A DNA stretch of 64,000 bases from Filomicrobium insigne (GCF_900104305.1 NZ_FNJC01000003.1:310001-374000), one strand, 5' to 3'. Shown: positions 47,401-56,211, counted from the first letter of the stretch. Notes: generated by a model from the sequence alone, not told the origin. Translations and numbers: made by a program.

Positions 47401-47679
47401 GCGGGGATGATGCGTCACGGTTTTCGCGGCGCTGCGGAACTCGCCGCAACACTCGATCACCTCGCAGCCTTCGCGCATCTCGCGCGCAACGTACCGGCGC
47501 ACCTGTTCGATTTATATCATGACGCGACGCTGGGCCGTGGTGAGGTTGCCGACTTCATTGCGCGTGAAAATCCCGACGCGTTCCGTGCGATGCAGGATCA
47601 GTTCCGCGCGCTCCGCGACGCAGGGCTCTGGCAAACACGGAGCAACTCCATCGCAGCGAGCTTGGAGGTCGAGCCATGA
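44446..47679 (+). CDS. cobN: Cobaltochelatase large subunit
   Basis: The 1077-residue protein is the large subunit of the ATP-dependent aerobic cobaltochelatase CobNST, which inserts cobalt into hydrogenobyrinic acid a,c-diamide. Visible family segments include ILSTYPGKEYQLAHAVGLDA, SALIHIGAHGTLEWLPGKSV and IDLWGSATMRTAGEEFAMAL. It is shorter than the Pseudomonas denitrificans protein (about 1275), apparently by compact loops, with no break seen. cobS and cobT are not in the window. It starts 5 bases after cobW and overlaps cobG by 4 bases. Confidence 0.96.
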   Translation: MHVVFRESHDLEETATPQDLGQGPADLVVLSYSDSDLGAFAAGWQRGRANLPGLRLANLAALRHPISVDTYVDQTLSGAKGILVRLIGGESYWSYGLAELNALARKRGIALAVLPGDGRDDDRLDELSTLPVSTLRRLSALCDAGGAVAAQAALAQLALAAGLYAAPVPGDKRLPDCGFYEPARGVQMSPPDGKAIVPVIFYRAYLAAADTAPIDALIHELRARGFQAVGMFAPSLKAAGARIWVEVALEQMAPVAIVNATAFSARGDDGRSPLDGPGCPVFQVALSTAERALWLASERGLSPSDLAMHVVLPEVDGRIFAGAVSFKCGTQHDPDLQFSRKIHQPDETRVRAVADRVARWHSLATAKAEAQKPALILSTYPGKEYQLAHAVGLDALASCEAILLDLAREGYAVEPVTDLGRTLSKSYLTWSLSAYRNALDQLPEGLRADLQRAWGDPDNDPAVVDGGFHFAAIRSGEAVIALQPERGLRESRDDDYHDLARVPRHAYVAFYLWLRAQGFSALIHIGAHGTLEWLPGKSVALSDTCWPQALLGDLPVLYPFIVNDPGEAAQAKRRLGAVTLGHMPPPMRDSAVPEGLSQLERLLDEYSTADGLDPARRDRLIAMIRAEAQAKGVEADLGINENISAAEAIVRIDRFVCDIKDSGFGDGLHIYGAREGEREGLHSALAGRRVPPGPSGSPYRGHTDVLPTGRNLFSVDPRAVPTRVAFAQGVKNAEELVRRHLQDHGDWPRGLVIDLWGSATMRTAGEEFAMALHLAGLTPRWDGASGRVTGFEIVPPALLNRPRIDVTLRVSGLFRDVFPGLAQMFEAAAAALADRDEPVEENPYVNRVPRVFGPKPGLYGLDLGTAVQDYSDEGRRTAGEAWIRASEWSIDVSGESHLARKALESRLRSADAFAHAQDLPETDVLLAADYAGHEGGFAAAMSALGRSSVALYHLDTTRPETPRARTLSEEIARVVRARAANPEWAAGMMRHGFRGAAELAATLDHLAAFAHLARNVPAHLFDLYHDATLGRGEVADFIARENPDAFRAMQDQFRALRDAGLWQTRSNSIAASLEVEP

Positions 47680-48842
47680 GCACGAACTTCCTCGTCAAAG
47701 GCTGGTGTCCAAATGCGCTGCGTCCCATGGCGTCTGGCGACGGACTAATCGTCCGGATCAAACCCCCGGGCGGACGCTTGAGCGCGCGTGAGGCCTCTGA
47801 GATTGCGAAGCTCGCATCACGCTACGGGAATGGAGTCATAGATATCTCAAACCGTGCAAATCTGCAGGTGCGCGGGGTGCGTGAGCAAAGCTATGACGGA
47901 TTGCTCTCCGGTTTGATGGAACTCGACCTTATCGACGCGAATGCCGATGCAGAGGCAAACCGAAATATCATCGTCACGCCATTCGCTGTCACGGACGATT
48001 TGGCCCATACCCTCGCTGAAGATCTGTCCCACGCACTGGCCAAGCCCAACGCCCCGCGCCTACCTGGGAAATTTGGTTTCGCGATCGATATCGAGGAAGC
48101 ACCGGTCCTGCGGTCCGCTCCTGCCGACATTCGTTTCGAGCGCGCTAGCGATGGATCACTCGTATGCGTCGCGGATGGTGCGGGTACGGGCGCGATCATT
48201 GCGCCAGACACAGCGGTGGAGGCGGCGGTCGCTCTCAGCCGATGGTTCCTGGATACTGGCGGCATGGTGGACGGACGCGGCCGTATGGCGGCGCACATCG
48301 CCCGGGGCACGCCTCTACCGGAACGTTTTACCGCCGTACCGCGCAAGCCGGAGGCGGCTTTCAAGCCAACGCCCGGCCAGACAGAAAAGGGTTGGCTCGT
48401 CGGTTTGGCCTTCGGTCAGATGAGTGCGCAAACGCTTGCCGCGCTCGCCCAACTGGGGCCGCTGCAACTGACCCCTTGGCGAATGGTGCTCATCGTTGGC
48501 CTTCATCAACGCCCTGAACTTCAGGACGTGATCACTGACGCCGATGATCCCCTCAACCGGGTTGTCGCCTGCGTTGGCGCACCGAGTTGTCCGCAAGCCC
48601 ATCAACCGACGCGATCGCTGGCGCGCATGCTGTCCGCCCACGTGCCGAACGGCAGTCAGCTTCATGTGTCCGGCTGCGCGAAGGGATGTGCACAGCCTAC
48701 CCCCACGCCGCGAACACTCGTGGCCGGTCCGACTGGATTCTCTCTCATTCGTCATGGCCGCGCTGGCGATGATCCGATCGGTGCCCCTGTGTCAGCGGAA
48801 GCGCTGATTGCGAACCCCACACGTATCAACGAGGCCGTCTGA
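47676..48842 (+). CDS. cobG: Precorrin-3B synthase
   Basis: The 388-residue monooxygenase makes precorrin-3B from precorrin-3A and O2; its presence marks the aerobic pathway. The nitrite/sulfite-reductase-like fold is seen in GVIDISNRANLQVRGV, and the [4Fe-4S] cysteines in CVGAPSCPQA and VSGCAKGCAQ. It overlaps cobN by 4 bases and cobH by 1 base (TGATG), consistent with tight coupling. Confidence 0.96.
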   Translation: MSTNFLVKGWCPNALRPMASGDGLIVRIKPPGGRLSAREASEIAKLASRYGNGVIDISNRANLQVRGVREQSYDGLLSGLMELDLIDANADAEANRNIIVTPFAVTDDLAHTLAEDLSHALAKPNAPRLPGKFGFAIDIEEAPVLRSAPADIRFERASDGSLVCVADGAGTGAIIAPDTAVEAAVALSRWFLDTGGMVDGRGRMAAHIARGTPLPERFTAVPRKPEAAFKPTPGQTEKGWLVGLAFGQMSAQTLAALAQLGPLQLTPWRMVLIVGLHQRPELQDVITDADDPLNRVVACVGAPSCPQAHQPTRSLARMLSAHVPNGSQLHVSGCAKGCAQPTPTPRTLVAGPTGFSLIRHGRAGDDPIGAPVSAEALIANPTRINEAV

Positions 48843-49471
48843 TGGCGCATCTATATGAAACTGACGGTCAGGCGATCTACCGGCAATCGTTCGCGACGAT
48901 CCGCGCCGAAGCCGACCTTGCGCCATTCTCCTCTGACGAAGAGCCGGTTGTCGTGCGCATGATCCATGCGGCCGGATTGGTTGGACTAGAAGAGCATGTC
49001 CGCTTCACGCCAGGCATGGCGACGGTAGCGCGTAAGGCGCTTCAGGCAGGAGCGCCGATCCTTTGTGATGCACGCATGGTTTCGGAGGGGATTACGCGTC
49101 GCCGTCTCCCAATGGACAACGCAGTGATCTGCACGCTGCAAGATCCGCAGGTGCCTGAGCTCGCAAAGGCGATGAGCAACACGCGCTCGGCGGCGGCTCT
49201 GGAATTATGGCGTCCGCATCTGAAGGGCGCCATCGTCGCGATAGGGAACGCGCCGACCGCACTCTTCCACTTGCTCAACATGCTTGAAGATCCGAAGTGC
49301 CCGAGACCTGCGGCGATTATCGGCTGTCCCGTAGGATTCGTTGGGGCAGCTGAATCCAAGGCGGCCTTGATGGCAGCCACGCCTGCACCCGCCCTCATCG
49401 TCGACGGGCGTCTTGGGGGCTCAGCCATCACGGTGGCTGCGGTCAATGCGCTTGCAAGTGCGGAGGAGTAG
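48842..49471 (+). CDS. cobH: Precorrin-8X methylmutase
   Basis: The 209-residue CbiC/CobH enzyme moves the C11 methyl group to C12, yielding hydrogenobyrinic acid. The catalytic His is in VVRMIHAAGLVGLEEHVRF, and the conserved CDARMVSEGITRRRLP and GAIVAIGNAPTALFHLL segments are present, with IIGCPVGFVGAAESK near the end. It starts on the last base of the cobG stop and is followed 5 bases later by cobI. Confidence 0.97.
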   Translation: MAHLYETDGQAIYRQSFATIRAEADLAPFSSDEEPVVVRMIHAAGLVGLEEHVRFTPGMATVARKALQAGAPILCDARMVSEGITRRRLPMDNAVICTLQDPQVPELAKAMSNTRSAAALELWRPHLKGAIVAIGNAPTALFHLLNMLEDPKCPRPAAIIGCPVGFVGAAESKAALMAATPAPALIVDGRLGGSAITVAAVNALASAEE

Positions 49472-49476
49472 CGGCG

Positions 49477-50202
49477 ATGGCCAGGATCATCTGCACAGGG
49501 CTGGGGCCCGGAGATCCCGAATTGATGAGCGTCAGATCATATCGCCTGATTCAGTCCGCGCGTCAGATCGCCTTTTTCCGTAAGAAGGGTCGGCCCGGCG
49601 TAGCGCGCCAGATCGTGAACGGGCTCTTGCCAGAGAACGTCATCGAACACGCGATGGAATATCCGGTCACGACCGAAATCGCGTTCGATAGTCCGGAATA
49701 TGTCGCACAACTTGCTGCATTCTACGACGACTGGGCCGCTCGGCTTGCGGCCCTCGAAGGCGAAGTCATTGTGCTGTGTGAGGGAGACCCATTCTTCTAT
49801 GGCTCCTTCATGCATCTGCACACCCGCTTGAAAGGGCGCACGGAGGTCGAGATCGTGCCGGGCATTTCGGGCATGTCCGGCTGCTGGACCGCCACAGGCG
49901 AACCCATCACATGGGGTGATGATGTTCTGACGGTTCTGATGGGCACGCTGCCCGAAGACGAACTGACCCGGCACATCAAAACCGCGGATGCGCTGGTCAT
50001 AATGAAAACCGGACGCAACCTAGCAAAGATCCGACGCGCTTTTGCTGCAGCCGACAGGCTGGACGACGCTTGGCTCGTCGAACGCGGCACGATGGATGGA
50101 CAAAAGAAGGTCCGACTCGCGGAAGCAAAACACGCTGAATGTCCCTACTTCTCCATCGTGCTTTTGCACGGTAAAGGCCGTCGGCCGGAGGTGCGGGAAT
50201 GA
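49477..50202 (+). CDS. cobI: Precorrin-2 C(20)-methyltransferase
   Basis: The 241-residue tetrapyrrole methylase uses SAM to methylate C20 of precorrin-2. It begins RIICTGLGPGDPELMSVRSY, the family's SAM loop, and has VLCEGDPFFYGSFMHLHTRL and VPGISGMSGCWTATGEPI. CobI members carry this Cys-Trp stretch. Full length. It overlaps cobJ by 4 bases. Confidence 0.95.
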   Translation: MARIICTGLGPGDPELMSVRSYRLIQSARQIAFFRKKGRPGVARQIVNGLLPENVIEHAMEYPVTTEIAFDSPEYVAQLAAFYDDWAARLAALEGEVIVLCEGDPFFYGSFMHLHTRLKGRTEVEIVPGISGMSGCWTATGEPITWGDDVLTVLMGTLPEDELTRHIKTADALVIMKTGRNLAKIRRAFAAADRLDDAWLVERGTMDGQKKVRLAEAKHAECPYFSIVLLHGKGRRPEVRE

Positions 50203-50948
50203 GCGATGTATTCTTAAATGGATCGCTCACCATCGCCGGTCTGGGGCCGGGCGATACGGCCATGATGACGCCGGAGGTCAGCGCGGCGATAGCACAGGCT
50301 AGTGATGTCGTTGGGTACAATTCCTACGTCGCGCGAATTCCGCCGCGCGAGGGCTTACGGCTCCACGCTTCCGATAACAGAGTAGAGCTTGATCGCGCAC
50401 GCCATGCATTGCAACTCGCCTCGGATGGCGGCCACGTGGTGGTCGTATCGTCAGGCGATCCAGGCGTTTTTGCGATGGCATCCGCGGTGTTCGAAGCGTT
50501 GGAAAGCGCCCCCGAATACCTTGACGTCGAGATCCGCGTGCTGCCCGGGATCACGGCGATGCTCGCCGCGGCCGCACGCGCAGGTGCGCCCCTTGGTCAC
50601 GACTTCTGCGCCATAAACCTGTCGGACAACCTCAAACCGTGGGAGCTCGTAGAGCGCCGACTGCAATTGGCGATCGAAGGCGACTTTGCTGTGGCTCTCT
50701 ACAACCCACGTTCAGCAAGCAGGCCTCAGCAGTTCGCCCGCGCCCTAGAAATTTTACGCGCAGGATGTGGGCCGGATCGGTTGATTACGTTCGCGCGCGC
50801 AGTCACGACGCCTGACGAACGGATCGTGACCGTGCCCCTCTCCGAGGCGAAAGCGGACATGGCTGACATGCGCACGGTTGTCATCGTCGGCAATTCCGCG
50901 ACCCGGCGGGTCGGACGATACGTCTACACACCGAGGTCCGCGCCATGA
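50199..50948 (+). CDS. cobJ: Precorrin-3B C(17)-methyltransferase
   Basis: This 249-residue SAM-dependent enzyme methylates C17 and contracts the ring. Motifs are LTIAGLGPGDTAMMTPEV, VVVSSGDPGVFAMASAVFEA, VLPGITAMLAAAARAGAPLG and the CobJ-specific HDFCAINLSDNLKPWE and FALYNPRS-like segment (VALYNPRSASRPQQ). Its 3' end overlaps the 3' end of the oppositely oriented cobK by 25 bases. Confidence 0.96.
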   Translation: MSDVFLNGSLTIAGLGPGDTAMMTPEVSAAIAQASDVVGYNSYVARIPPREGLRLHASDNRVELDRARHALQLASDGGHVVVVSSGDPGVFAMASAVFEALESAPEYLDVEIRVLPGITAMLAAAARAGAPLGHDFCAINLSDNLKPWELVERRLQLAIEGDFAVALYNPRSASRPQQFARALEILRAGCGPDRLITFARAVTTPDERIVTVPLSEAKADMADMRTVVIVGNSATRRVGRYVYTPRSAP

Positions 50949-51670
50949 TGTATCCAAGCCATCACGGTCTCAACGCTGTCGGTCACATTCCGGTTCGGAA
51001 GCACCGGGCGGTCAATCATGATCACCGGCAACCGCAGACGGCGCGCGGCAACAAGCTTCGCTTCGGCACCTTCGCCGCCCGAATTCTTCGCAACAACATG
51101 CGTGATGCGATGCGTGGTAAGCAGCGCCTCATCTTCCGCAATGCTGAAGGGGCCGCGCGCGATAATGGCGAAGGCGTCTGGCAGCGGAAGAGCGCCGGGC
51201 GTGTCCGCCAACCGCAGCAGATAGTGATGATGCGGGGCGGACGCGAACGTCGAAAGGTTTTGCTTCCCGATGGCGAGAAAAATTCGCGACGGCGCTTGTG
51301 GAAGAGCCGCGACGGCCGCTTCGATATCCGGCACGCGCTGCCACTGATCTTCAACTTCGGGAGCCCAGGGTGCGCGCTCGAAAGCGAGAAGCGGAACCCC
51401 CGTGATTTGACATGCGGTGATCGCGTTCCGGCTCATCTGCGCCGCGAATGGATGCGTCGCATCGACGACCTGCGTGATCGCAGCCTCGCGCAAATAGCGG
51501 GCCAGCCCCTCAGCACCACCAAAGCCACCGACCCGCGTCGGAAGGGGTTGCGCCTTCGGCAGGCTGGTGCGTCCGGCATAAGAGAACACAGCGTCCACCC
51601 CAGCCTCTGCAAAGACTCGGGCCAAACGACTGGCTTCCGTTGTGCCGCCCAGAAGGAGGACGCGTGTCAT
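50924..51670 (-). CDS. cobK: Precorrin-6A reductase, antisense within the cob operon
   Basis: The 248-residue NADPH-dependent reductase converts precorrin-6A to 6B. It begins MTRVLLLGGTTEASRLARV and holds the diagnostic VVDATHPFAAQMSRNA and HVVAKNSGGEGAEAKLVAA motifs. ATG 51670 is the true start; the frame runs open 99 codons further through cobL and is non-coding there. It overlaps the cobJ end by 25 bases, and its start codon interlocks with that of cobL (shared CATG at 51668-51671). Its promoter must therefore lie inside cobL. Confidence 0.95.
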   Translation of the reverse strand: MTRVLLLGGTTEASRLARVFAEAGVDAVFSYAGRTSLPKAQPLPTRVGGFGGAEGLARYLREAAITQVVDATHPFAAQMSRNAITACQITGVPLLAFERAPWAPEVEDQWQRVPDIEAAVAALPQAPSRIFLAIGKQNLSTFASAPHHHYLLRLADTPGALPLPDAFAIIARGPFSIAEDEALLTTHRITHVVAKNSGGEGAEAKLVAARRLRLPVIMIDRPVLPNRNVTDSVETVMAWIHHGADLGV

Positions 51671-52850
51671 GACTGATCCGTGGCTTTCGATAATCGGCAT
51701 CGGCGAAGATGGCGTGAAGGGCCTGTCTGATGCAAGTCGCAGTGCATTGGAAGGCGCTGAAGTCGTCTTCGGAGGACCACGCCACCTGGAGCTTGCGGAA
51801 ATCGGTGGGCGGGGGCGTCCTTGGCCGGTACCTTTCTCTATAAAACCAGTACTTGATTTACGCGGTCGCAACGTTGCCGTACTGGCATCTGGCAATCCCT
51901 TCTGGTACGGCGCCGGGAGCACACTGGCAGAGTGTCTCGGAGCCAGCGAGTGGCGCGCGTTTCCCACACCTTCGACATTTGCAATAGCAGCGGCCCGGCT
52001 AGGGTGGCGGTTGGAAGAGACCCACTGTGTTGGTCTTCACGCCGCCCCCTTTGAACGACTGCTTCCACACATAGGTCGCGGGCGACGCCTGATTTGCCTG
52101 ATGCGTGATGCGGCGGCCGTTACGGCACTGGGCCAGTGGCTTGATCAAAGAGGCTTTGGCAAGTCGATGCTCTGGGTCATGGAGGCGCTCGGCGGCCCCA
52201 ATGAGCGCATTCGGTCTGTTCACGCGGTCGATCTCGCTTTCAACGATATGCGGGCGCCAGTAGCTCTCGCGATAGAGGTTGCCGGAGCCGCAGGAAGGCA
52301 GCGCAGTTCCGGTCTGCCGGACGATGCATTCGCGCACGACGGGCAGATCACAAAACGCGCGATCCGCGCTGTCAGCCTTTCTAGTCTTGCGCCCCGTCAC
52401 GGCGAGCACTTATGGGACATCGGCGGTGGTTCCGGTTCGGTTTCAATCGAATGGGCATTAGCGGGCGGCACCGCGACGACCATCGAGCCGAAAGCTGAGC
52501 GCGCGGAAATTATTCGCATGAACGCTGCCCAATTCGGTGTCACGGAAGCGGTCAAAGTTGTCGAAGGCAGTGCCCCCGAGGCGCTAAACGACCTGGCGCA
52601 TGCCGACGCGGTGTTCATCGGCGGCGGCGCATCAGATGCGCTGCTGGAGAAGCTCTGGAGCGTCCTGTCCCCGGGAACGCGCCTCGTCGCCAATGCAGTC
52701 ACGCTTGAAAGCGAAAGCCTGATCGCCGGCTGGCACGGGCGCTGCGGTGGCTCCCTCATGCGCATCGAAACTGCGGAAGTGCAGCCGCTCGGGCAGAAGC
52801 GCGGATGGGTTTCCGCGCGGCCCGTAACTCAGTGGAGCGTAACGCGATGA
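51669..52850 (+). CDS. cobL: Precorrin-6Y C5,15-methyltransferase (decarboxylating), CbiE-CbiT fusion
   Basis: The protein has 393 residues. The N-terminal CbiE-type methylase (about 1-200) starts WLSIIGIGEDGVKGLSD with VLASGNPFWYGAGSTLAECL. The C-terminal CbiT-type SAM methyltransferase (about 215-393) has HLWDIGGGSGSVSIEWAL and AVFIGGGASDALLEKLW. It methylates C5 and C15 and decarboxylates the C12 acetate. ATG 51669 has GGAGG 11 bases upstream, within the cobK start region. It overlaps cobE by 4 bases. Confidence 0.96.
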   Translation: MTDPWLSIIGIGEDGVKGLSDASRSALEGAEVVFGGPRHLELAEIGGRGRPWPVPFSIKPVLDLRGRNVAVLASGNPFWYGAGSTLAECLGASEWRAFPTPSTFAIAAARLGWRLEETHCVGLHAAPFERLLPHIGRGRRLICLMRDAAAVTALGQWLDQRGFGKSMLWVMEALGGPNERIRSVHAVDLAFNDMRAPVALAIEVAGAAGRQRSSGLPDDAFAHDGQITKRAIRAVSLSSLAPRHGEHLWDIGGGSGSVSIEWALAGGTATTIEPKAERAEIIRMNAAQFGVTEAVKVVEGSAPEALNDLAHADAVFIGGGASDALLEKLWSVLSPGTRLVANAVTLESESLIAGWHGRCGGSLMRIETAEVQPLGQKRGWVSARPVTQWSVTR

Positions 52851-53224
52851 GAGTGGCAGGTTTGGGGTTCCGACAAGGCGCGACGCAGATGGCATTGGCC
52901 GACGCGCTGGAGAAGGCGCGCGCGTTTGCAGGCGAGGTCCCCATTGCGGCGTTGGCGACGCACGTCAGCAAGAGCGGGCATCCCGCGATCCAGGCGCTTG
53001 CGTCAAAGTTCGCGCTGCCGGTTCTGTCGCTGGATGAGCGAGCCCTTTCCAGTGTGCAGACGAAAACGCAGTCCGAGCGCGTCACTGCGCTTTTTGGAAC
53101 TGGAAGCCTTGCTGAAGCGGCAGCGCTCGCTGCTGCCGGAGCGGGCGCACGGCTGGTGTGTCCCAGGGTGATTTCATCTGACGGCATGGCAGTTGCCGCA
53201 ATCGCGGAAGGAGCTGGACCATGA
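52847..53224 (+). CDS. cobE: CobE / CbiG C-terminal-like cobalamin biosynthesis protein
   Basis: The 125-residue protein matches the CobE/CbiG C-terminal domain: [20 protein letters not shown], then [20 protein letters not shown] and [20 protein letters not shown]. CobE is required in the aerobic pathway of Pseudomonas denitrificans, with no firmly assigned reaction. It starts at ATG 52847 overlapping cobL (ATGA) and overlaps cobM by 4 bases. Confidence 0.9.
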   Translation: MRVAGLGFRQGATQMALADALEKARAFAGEVPIAALATHVSKSGHPAIQALASKFALPVLSLDERALSSVQTKTQSERVTALFGTGSLAEAAALAAAGAGARLVCPRVISSDGMAVAAIAEGAGP

Positions 53225-54003
53225 CGGTACATTTCATCGGAGCTGGCCCCGGTGCAGCTGACCTTATCACGTTGCGGGGACGAGATCTCATCGCAGCTTG
53301 CCCAGTTTGCCTCTATGCGGGATCACTGGTTCCTGAAGCGTTGTTGAGCCACTGCCCGCCGGGCGCGCGGATCGTCAACACGGCCCCCCTATCACTCGAC
53401 GAGATCATTGCCGAAATCGTCAGTGCGGATGAGGCTGATTTGGATGTCGCGCGATTGCATTCCGGCGACCTGTCTGTTTGGTCCGCAATGGGAGAACAGC
53501 TGCGACGCCTGCGTGAGCTTGGCATCGCCTACGACGTCACACCGGGCGTACCTGCGTTTTCCGCGGCTGCAGCCGCGCTGGGTCAGGAACTGACTTTGCC
53601 CGGCGTTGCTCAGTCGGTGATCCTCACGCGAACGTCGGGGCGCGCAACGGCTATGCCTGAGGGGGAAACGCTCGCGGCATTTGCGGCGACCGGCGCGACG
53701 CTCGCCCTGCATTTATCGATCCATATGTTGGATCGTGTCGTCGCGGAGTTGATCCCTCATTACGGGTCGGATTGTCCCGTCGCCATCGTATGGCGCGCAA
53801 GCTGGCCCGATCAGCGGATTGAACGGGCGACCCTCGCCACGCTCGACAGTGCAATCGGTGAGGAACTCGAACGCACAGCTCTCATTTTTGTAGGCCGCAC
53901 GATCGGGGCGGAACGCTTCGACGAAAGCCGCCTCTATGCAGGCGACTATGACCGCCGCTATCGGCCCGTCGGCACGAACCCAAGATTCCCGGAGGGCGCG
54001 TGA
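53221..54003 (+). CDS. cobM: Precorrin-4 C(11)-methyltransferase
   Basis: This 260-residue tetrapyrrole methylase adds the C11 methyl group. Motifs are [59 protein letters not shown] and [20 protein letters not shown], which separates CobM from its paralogues. It overlaps cobE by 4 bases and cobB by 1 base. Confidence 0.96.
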   Translation: MTVHFIGAGPGAADLITLRGRDLIAACPVCLYAGSLVPEALLSHCPPGARIVNTAPLSLDEIIAEIVSADEADLDVARLHSGDLSVWSAMGEQLRRLRELGIAYDVTPGVPAFSAAAAALGQELTLPGVAQSVILTRTSGRATAMPEGETLAAFAATGATLALHLSIHMLDRVVAELIPHYGSDCPVAIVWRASWPDQRIERATLATLDSAIGEELERTALIFVGRTIGAERFDESRLYAGDYDRRYRPVGTNPRFPEGA

Positions 54004-55334
54004 TGGCTGGCCAGTTGCCACCTGGATTGATGATCTCCGCACCCCGTTCGGGAAGCGGAAAGACGACCTTGATGTTAGGCCTCTTGGGCGTACTCCGCCG
54101 TCGGGGTCGCGACGTCCAGCCGTTCAAGAGCGGTCCGGATTATATCGATACAGGTTTTCACACAGCAGCCATCGAAGCGGCGAGGCGTTCGACCAATCTC
54201 GATACCTGGGCTATGGGCGCAGCTGAGATATCTCATCACGTAGCCACGGCTGCAGGAGCAGATCTTATCCTCGCGGAAGGCTCGATGGGCCTCTTCGATG
54301 GTGTCGCGCGCACAGGCGCATCCGGCACTGGTGCAAGTGCTGACCTCGCGGCCATGATGGACTGGCCAGTGGTTCTGGTCCTCGATGTCTCCGGGCACGC
54401 GCAATCGGCAGCCGCAGTGGCGCTCGGCTTCGCGACCATGCGCGCCAATGTAAAGCTCGCAGGTGTCGTGCTGAATCGTGTGGCGAGCGCACGCCACGAG
54501 GCTTTGGTCCGAGCAGGGATGAAGGACGTTGGCATCACGGTACTTGGTGCATTGCCGCGCCAGAAAGAAATCGCGGTTCCCGAGCGGCACCTGGGCCTTG
54601 TGCAAGCCGAAGAACAAAGCACGCTTCCATCCATCTTGGCGGAAATGGCCGACTTCATTGAGAAGCATCTGGATATCGACGCACTAGTTGCAACCGCGGG
54701 CGTGACCACGCCTCAGAGCGGTCAAACCACCAACGGTACCTCTCCTCCCGGCCAACGTATTGCGCTAGCGCGTGACGCCGCGTTTTCCTTTGTCTATCCG
54801 CACCTCCTCGAAGCCTGGCGGAAGGCCGGAGCGGAAATCATTCCGTTTTCCCCTCTGGCGGATGAGACACCCGATCCGGACGCCGACTGTTGCTGGCTCC
54901 CCGGCGGATACCCGGAACTTCATGCTGGGCGCATCGCGCAGGCAAGAAAATTCCGTGAAGCTTTGAAAAACTTCGCCGCAACGCGTCCGGTTCACGGCGA
55001 GTGCGGAGGCTACATGGCGTTGGGCGAGGCTCTCATCGACGCCGACGGGCAACGGCACGAGATGACTGGCTTACTTGGCCTTGTCACCTCCTACGAAAAA
55101 CGCCGCATGCACCTCGGATACCGGCTCGCGACTTTGACGGCACCCATTCCCGGACGGCAGCCCGGGGCGCGGCTTCGTGGGCACGAGTTCCACTATTCCA
55201 CCATTCTCACACAACCCGATGAGCCGCTTGCCGACGTCGTCGACGCAGAAGGCACGCGTGTTCCCGAGACGGGCTCCCGCCGCGGGCATGTAACCGGGAG
55301 CTTCTTTCATCTTATCGCGGAGGCAGCGGCGTGA
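54003..55334 (+). CDS. cobB: Hydrogenobyrinic acid a,c-diamide synthase
   Basis: The 443-residue glutamine-dependent enzyme amidates the a and c acetates before cobalt insertion. The N-terminal P-loop is MISAPRSGSGKTTLMLGLLG, followed by FKSGPDYIDTGFHTAA. The glutaminase-like domain has Cys in VHGECGGYMALGEAL and the LRGHEFHYSTI segment. The start is ATG 54003 on the last base of the cobM stop. It overlaps cobA by 4 bases. Confidence 0.96.
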   Translation: MAGQLPPGLMISAPRSGSGKTTLMLGLLGVLRRRGRDVQPFKSGPDYIDTGFHTAAIEAARRSTNLDTWAMGAAEISHHVATAAGADLILAEGSMGLFDGVARTGASGTGASADLAAMMDWPVVLVLDVSGHAQSAAAVALGFATMRANVKLAGVVLNRVASARHEALVRAGMKDVGITVLGALPRQKEIAVPERHLGLVQAEEQSTLPSILAEMADFIEKHLDIDALVATAGVTTPQSGQTTNGTSPPGQRIALARDAAFSFVYPHLLEAWRKAGAEIIPFSPLADETPDPDADCCWLPGGYPELHAGRIAQARKFREALKNFAATRPVHGECGGYMALGEALIDADGQRHEMTGLLGLVTSYEKRRMHLGYRLATLTAPIPGRQPGARLRGHEFHYSTILTQPDEPLADVVDAEGTRVPETGSRRGHVTGSFFHLIAEAAA

Positions 55335-56089
55335 GCGGTTTCGTCTCTTTCGTATCCGCGGGCCCCGGCGATCCTGAGCTGCTGACGCTAAAAGCGGTCG
55401 ATCGGCTGCGGCGTGCTGACGCCGTGCTTTTCGACGACTTCTGTTCGGGTCCGATCCTGACGCACGTTCGCGATGGCGCCGATCTGGTTGGTGTCGGAAA
55501 ACGCGCGGGGCGCACGTCGCCCAAGCAGCATCACGTCAGTCGTTTGTTAGTCGACTATGCACGGACGGGTGTACGGGTCGTGCGGCTTAAGTCCGGAGAT
55601 GCGGGCATCTTCGGCCGCCTCGAAGAAGAGATAACAGCGCTCGCCGCCGAAGGGATCGAATACGAAGTGATCCCAGGCGTGACGGCAGCTTCGGCCGCGG
55701 CGGCCTCCGCAGGTATTCCGCTCACGCGAAGATTGGTCGCGCGCCGCGTGCAATTCGTGACGGGGCACGATGTCACCGGCGCGTTGCCTGAGGATTTGAA
55801 CATGGCAGCGCTGGCCGACGCAGAAGCCACGACAGTGGTCTACATGGGACGGCGGACATTCAAAATTCTGGCCGAGCGGTTGATTGCAGCAGGTCTGCCC
55901 GCAAGCACGCCTGCCCTTCTCGCCGAAGCAATCTCTAGTCCTGACCAGCGGCTCTACCGCAGCACCGTCGTGGAGTTAGCCCAAGAGCTTTCCTCTGAAG
56001 ATCAGTCATCAGCGCCGGCCTTGATCCTGTTCGGCGCTCTTGCCCCCGAACTATCCACAGCCAAAGCGGAGGAGATAGCCACAGACTGA
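55331..56089 (+). CDS. cobA: Uroporphyrinogen-III C-methyltransferase
   Basis: The 252-residue enzyme (GTG start) methylates uroporphyrinogen III at C2 and C7 to make precorrin-2, the entry step of corrin synthesis. Family motifs are FVSAGPGDPELLTLKAVDRL, VGVGKRAGRTSPKQHHVSRL, VRLKSGDAGIFGRLEEEI and VVYMGRRTFKILAERL. There is no fused CysG oxidase/ferrochelatase domain, so it is dedicated to B12 (and possibly siroheme). It overlaps cobB by 4 bases. Confidence 0.95.
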   Translation: MSGFVSFVSAGPGDPELLTLKAVDRLRRADAVLFDDFCSGPILTHVRDGADLVGVGKRAGRTSPKQHHVSRLLVDYARTGVRVVRLKSGDAGIFGRLEEEITALAAEGIEYEVIPGVTAASAAAASAGIPLTRRLVARRVQFVTGHDVTGALPEDLNMAALADAEATTVVYMGRRTFKILAERLIAAGLPASTPALLAEAISSPDQRLYRSTVVELAQELSSEDQSSAPALILFGALAPELSTAKAEEIATD

Positions 56090-56193
56090 CAACGCAAATC
56101 TTTTCCAAGCCACGCAACACGGTCAGAAGGCCTCTGCCGGCTGACGCGAAATGCATCCAACTTGACCTTGATCGACCGATCGCCGTCCAGGAC

Positions 56194-56211
56194 GGCTAGG
56201 AGACCTGACAT
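56194..56211 (+). promoter_or_regulatory. B12-box-like sequence at the CbiM-like gene ribosome site
   Basis: GGCTAGGAGACCTGACAT at 56194-56211 is close to the B12-box core (GCCAGGAGACCTGCC) and includes the AGGAG ribosome site of the CbiM-like gene. The other conserved riboswitch elements are not seen upstream, so this may be a relic, an unusual short variant or coincidence. Confidence 0.3.

Noticed and set aside
50924-51967. Long cobK frame starting at 51967
   Set aside because: The 99 extra codons lie antisense to cobL and do not resemble CobK; the family N-terminus starts at 51670.
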